Source: JAUWCL01 sp964599375 (GTDB lineage: Bacteria > Krumholzibacteriota > Krumholzibacteriia > Krumholzibacteriales > Krumholzibacteriaceae). Taken from it: 64,000 nt of DNA. The stretch covers positions 69,879 through 133,878 of the forward strand of contig CAZREW010000007.1 in the NCBI GenBank assembly GCA_964599375.1, in the 5' to 3' direction. Position 1 is the stretch's first letter; every line of letters begins with the position of its first letter. The notes under the pieces were generated by a model. That model was not told the origin of the DNA. It saw only the letters and a program-made list of their open reading frames with translations, and made no database searches. A program made the translations under genes and the position numbers. Below, one piece after another: positions 61,254 to 64,000 of the stretch.

Positions 61254-62186
61254 CTACCGTTTTTTCAGGCTGAGATACTCGATGAATGGGCTGAAGGCGA
61301 CAACGGGGATACCGAGCGGGGAGAGCACCCTTCCAAGAATGTCCTCGAGCATAAAAGAAGCGAACCTGCGCTTCGGGCTCACTGGCTCTCCATCCGGAGG
61401 GCCGGCCGGGATGAGCCTGTTCCCCGTCCTCGTAATGTTGAGGACCTCGAACCTGTGGCCCGCCTCCCTGAGCGGCCGCACGATGCCCCAGTATGTCATG
61501 CCACGGCGTCCACGCGAATCGAGATCGCTTCCCTCCGCGTGACGGCCGAAAGCGACAGCATAGCGGTATGCGACAGAAGAGGGCAGCCATGGGATGAACG
61601 GCAGCCCAGTCGTATGCCGGTCCATCGGCCAGAGAGAATTAGGGGTCTCGCTTATAAACAGCAGCCCCCCGGAGCGAAGCAACCGCCACGCCTCGAGAAT
61701 GACGGCGGCGCGCGCACGGAACGGGACGACATGCTCGAGCACCCCGTTCATAAGCACGAAGTCGAAGCTGTCGGAAGCCAGTCCGAGGTCCCCTTCCTTC
61801 TCGACCGCGTCGATCCGGAGCATCGATACCTGGGAGGATATACCGTGATGCTCGAACCTCATCGCGGCCAGTTCGAGCGAAAGAGGGTCGATATCGGCCG
61901 CCGTTATCCTGCCACCGGCAGAGGCTTCCGCCAGCATCACCGTCGTGCTCCCCGTCCCGCAACCGAAATCTATGATATCGGCCCCCTGGAGATCCGTGAA
62001 AGCGCCTATCTGACGGAGAAGCTTGAGCCGGAACGTCTCTACCCTGCCGCCCATGTGGTCGACGATCCAACTCTCGTAGGCGGGCAGGCCCTGAGCCGAA
62101 GCGTGCATCTGACGCACCTTCGCGAGAAACTCGGGCCCGTAATCTATCGGATAGTCAGCGCTGGTCTTGAGTGTTCTATCGCTCAT
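61254..62186 (-). CDS. SAM-dependent methyltransferase (class I, UbiE/COQ5-like fold)
   Basis: 310 residues. Motif I is DFGCGTGSTTVML (about 72-84), motif II acidic residue in AADIDP, and motif IV NGVLEHV, giving a standard Methyltransf_11/25-type fold (about 65-190). A C-terminal segment of about 110 residues contains hydrophobic stretches. The substrate is unknown. It is followed by palindromes and is 64 bases after the serpin gene on the same strand. Confidence 0.88.
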   Translation of the reverse strand: MSDRTLKTSADYPIDYGPEFLAKVRQMHASAQGLPAYESWIVDHMGGRVETFRLKLLRQIGAFTDLQGADIIDFGCGTGSTTVMLAEASAGGRITAADIDPLSLELAAMRFEHHGISSQVSMLRIDAVEKEGDLGLASDSFDFVLMNGVLEHVVPFRARAAVILEAWRLLRSGGLLFISETPNSLWPMDRHTTGLPFIPWLPSSVAYRYAVAFGRHAEGSDLDSRGRRGMTYWGIVRPLREAGHRFEVLNITRTGNRLIPAGPPDGEPVSPKRRFASFMLEDILGRVLSPLGIPVVAFSPFIEYLSLKKR

Positions 62187-62250
62187 AGGAAGCCGATGTT
62201 ATACAAGGGAGGATCTGATGTCAACGTGTCAGGACGGGAGACATCGGCGG

Positions 62251-63513
62251 CTATGGTATAACGTACGGCGGAAAGCTGTCATTGGCCGCCATCACCCTGC
62301 CGATGAACATGATCGTCCCGGTAGGCTCATCCACGATCGCGAATATGAAGGGGCGACTCGCGTCGAAATAAGGCATGATCCCCACGGTCAGGACCATGCC
62401 GGTCATGGCGACAGCTTCCGTCCCCACCTCGTTGACCCACATGGTCGTCTTGTGTATGACCCTGCTGATCCAGGGCATGCCGTCGTCGATGCCGTCTATC
62501 CCGGAAAAGTCCGCTCCGTACTGAAACGCCGAAGACATGCCCATCTCCCCGAGGATCCCCCCTAGGTCGAGGTCCGTATCTATCGTCCAGCGTGGAAGCC
62601 TCAGATGAGTAAAACCGGTCTCGAGCGAGTCATAGAGAGATATTATGAACGAGCCTTCGAGGCCGGCCTCGAACGCCTCGAAGTTCCCCTCGTCGGGGAG
62701 CAGTATCATCATCGAGACGAGCTCGCCCTCGTATGGCAGCCTGATAGCGCCGTACCCGTCACCGTCATAAGACTCGAAATAGTCCTCACCGTTCATGAAG
62801 GGGACAGTCACCGTCGAGCCGTCGAGCAGGCGGAACTGTCCATCTTGCGTGTATGCCTGATCGAAGCACTTTAGCCATCTCGCGCGGAAGCAGAAGGTAT
62901 TGGCAAGGACCATCACCGTCGCCGAATTGACCGAGCCGGGCGGAAAAGCGTCCGGTATCGCGTGGTCGGTCTCCTCGTAGATCCAGTCATTGATGATATC
63001 CCTCGATCCCTCAGCGTCCATCGCGAAATCGAGGGTATCCATCTCTGCATCGTAATAGCAGGTCAGGGTGTCCTGGAAAGCCTGGAGGACCCCATATTGC
63101 CTGTCCATCCAGCAGCCGTTGGCTATCTTGATCCTGAACCATCCCTCGTTTCGGCCGCAGAGCTCGTCGTTGAGCGTGCTCATCGCCTCGTGAAAACCAT
63201 TCGCCTGCGGGTAGTGGAAGTCCATCACGTCGGCTATCTCTATCTCGGTCTGGCCGCGAGCGCCGGCGTATACCATGGCAAACGCCACCTCGGTGCTGTG
63301 CGGAGAGATCATGAAGTTACCGATAGGGTCATCGGCAACCTTCCTGTAGAGATCGAGCGCGAACTCGTTGTTCCGGTATATCCTTGTCTCAATATCAGTA
63401 TAAGTGTCCCCTTCATCCTTCACGGGCCCGGTCCCCGGCTCCTCCCCGCACCCAACCAGATATACGAGCAATACCGATAAAAGTACGAACACGTATGTGC
63501 GGAGTCGTCTCAT
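62251..63513 (-). CDS. serpin-family protease inhibitor, lipoprotein
   Basis: 420 residues. Signal peptide with lipobox LVGC (Cys about 22), so it is anchored in the envelope. The serpin fold is complete: NFMISPHST, NDWI, TVMVLANTFCFRARW, and the C-terminal PFIFAIVDEPTGTIMFIGRV. The hinge of the reactive loop reads VNEVGTEAVAMT, close to the inhibitory consensus with small residues, so trapping of serine proteases is likely. The P1 region is small/hydrophobic (around TVGIM), which may favour elastase- or subtilisin-like targets. It is led by AAGGAGGGG and the promoter at 63564. Confidence 0.93.
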   Translation of the reverse strand: MRRLRTYVFVLLSVLLVYLVGCGEEPGTGPVKDEGDTYTDIETRIYRNNEFALDLYRKVADDPIGNFMISPHSTEVAFAMVYAGARGQTEIEIADVMDFHYPQANGFHEAMSTLNDELCGRNEGWFRIKIANGCWMDRQYGVLQAFQDTLTCYYDAEMDTLDFAMDAEGSRDIINDWIYEETDHAIPDAFPPGSVNSATVMVLANTFCFRARWLKCFDQAYTQDGQFRLLDGSTVTVPFMNGEDYFESYDGDGYGAIRLPYEGELVSMMILLPDEGNFEAFEAGLEGSFIISLYDSLETGFTHLRLPRWTIDTDLDLGGILGEMGMSSAFQYGADFSGIDGIDDGMPWISRVIHKTTMWVNEVGTEAVAMTGMVLTVGIMPYFDASRPFIFAIVDEPTGTIMFIGRVMAANDSFPPYVIP

Positions 63514-63563
63514 CCCGGACCCCTCCTTTAGGCAGCGGACAGCACAGGCTGGGACTCATTAAT

Positions 63564-63597
63564 ATTCTAGCACCGGTTTGCCGGCCTAGCAACCGGT
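63564..63597 (-). promoter_or_regulatory. serpin promoter with overlapping inverted repeat
   Basis: Minus strand TTGCTA (63592-63587), 17-base spacer, TAGAAT (63569-63564). ACCGGTT (63572-63578) and AACCGGT (63591-63597) are inverted copies that cover the spacer and -35 box, a possible operator. Confidence 0.5.
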
Positions 63598-63645
63598 CTA
63601 AAACCTAATTATTTTCATTGATAGATGTTACGCCGTCTGCTGCTA

Positions 63646-64000
63646 TCAGGCGGGAGATTCCTTTTCCCGTTCGCCGCGCTGCTTGATGATGATATTGTAC
63701 GTGGCAATGATGAGGCCGAAGAGGAACCAGATGAAGTAGGTATATTTACTGTTCCTCAGGTACTCGATCTTGATCTGGTCGAAGAGGAAGATGATTATCA
63801 TCACATGCAGGATCTTCATCAGCGCTTCGGGGAACGGCGATGTCGCGATGGAGGCTTTGACTCCAACTGCGGTCGCTTTGATGATCTTAACTATTAAAAG
63901 GAGGAAAGCACCCAGGCCAAAGAAGCCGGTAATATTGAAATAAAAGAGGTAGAGGCAGTGAGGCCAGAATCCGGTTGAAAGACCAGATGCAAAATCCCAG
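63646..64000 (-). CDS. C-terminal part of an O-antigen-ligase-like membrane protein
   Basis: The minus strand from the right edge is open for 117 codons to TGA at 63646. It begins within WPHCLYLFYFNITG, which matches the conserved HNxYL...TG motif before the last helices of O-antigen ligases and polymerases (WaaL/Wzy). At least three hydrophobic segments follow, ending in a charged tail (REKESPA). The start is outside the window. Such enzymes act on lipid-linked glycans at the outer face of the inner membrane. Confidence 0.7.
   Translation of the reverse strand, partial: WDFASGLSTGFWPHCLYLFYFNITGFFGLGAFLLLIVKIIKATAVGVKASIATSPFPEALMKILHVMIIIFLFDQIKIEYLRNSKYTYFIWFLFGLIIATYNIIIKQRGEREKESPA

Overview
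The window is G+C-rich bacterial chromosome, densely packed and without insertion sequences, phage genes or CRISPR. It reads as core genome from an uncultured, probably anaerobic or facultative, diderm bacterium. Supports for this are several lipoproteins with lipoboxes, an O-antigen-ligase-like protein, a soluble NADH/NADPH/ferredoxin module, HypE/HypF and a candidate selenoprotein. The mix of families would suit an FCB-group lineage without close cultured relatives, but the sequence alone does not fix the phylum.

Layout. 1-2010: endonuclease III (cut by the left edge) and an acyl-CoA dehydrogenase with a clear promoter and terminator. 2009-6084 (minus): a polyamine operon (pyruvoyl arginine decarboxylase, agmatinase, deoxyhypusine-synthase-like enzyme) followed by comM. 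6091-6563: a histone-H1-like Lys/Ala protein with its own promoter and terminator. 6634-11116: DUF362 iron-sulfur protein, NhaC antiporter, MATE exporter. 11162-12110: ArsR regulator, a DUF302 remnant, a 55-residue candidate selenoprotein with an in-frame TGA and a hairpin just after it, and an FmdB zinc ribbon. 12111-15894 (minus): divergent ketol-acid reductoisomerase, lipoprotein, gltX, tRNA-Gln, tRNA-Glu. 15981-22526: tRNA-Met, tilS, hpt, ftsH, folP, cdaA.

22755-30134 (minus) is a five-gene signalling operon: an MCP-like two-TM protein, a CheA-like protein that has lost its phosphorylatable His and ATP boxes but keeps a CheW domain, a small BldC/excisionase-like HTH, a STAS-GAF-HD-GYP protein with a degenerate HD site, and an intact REC-GAF-HD-GYP protein. 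It looks like a chemosensory array converted into a scaffold that feeds cyclic-di-GMP turnover. 30395-43535 is metabolic and mixed: nitrilase, alpha/beta hydrolase, QueG-like protein, guaB, PHP phosphatase, hypE/hypF, MgtC, DUF1648 and an M3 peptidase lipoprotein. 43722-47969: an exported fusion of CBM9-like, LolA-like and O-methyltransferase domains, then a two-component pair.

47985-60919 (minus) is a redox block: a REC protein carrying two RAM (Lrp-type) domains, NuoE-like and NuoF-like subunits, a 1227-residue protein fusing a 2Fe-2S domain, a GltD/NfnB-type NAD(P)H domain, ferredoxin clusters and a molybdopterin-oxidoreductase-like domain, then a PAS-GAF histidine kinase, an NtrC-like regulator with a broken AAA+ domain, and NfnA/NfnB. 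I infer an electron-bifurcating or transhydrogenating complex with embedded redox sensing. The right end holds a methyltransferase, a lipoprotein serpin and the C-terminal part of an O-antigen-ligase-like membrane protein.
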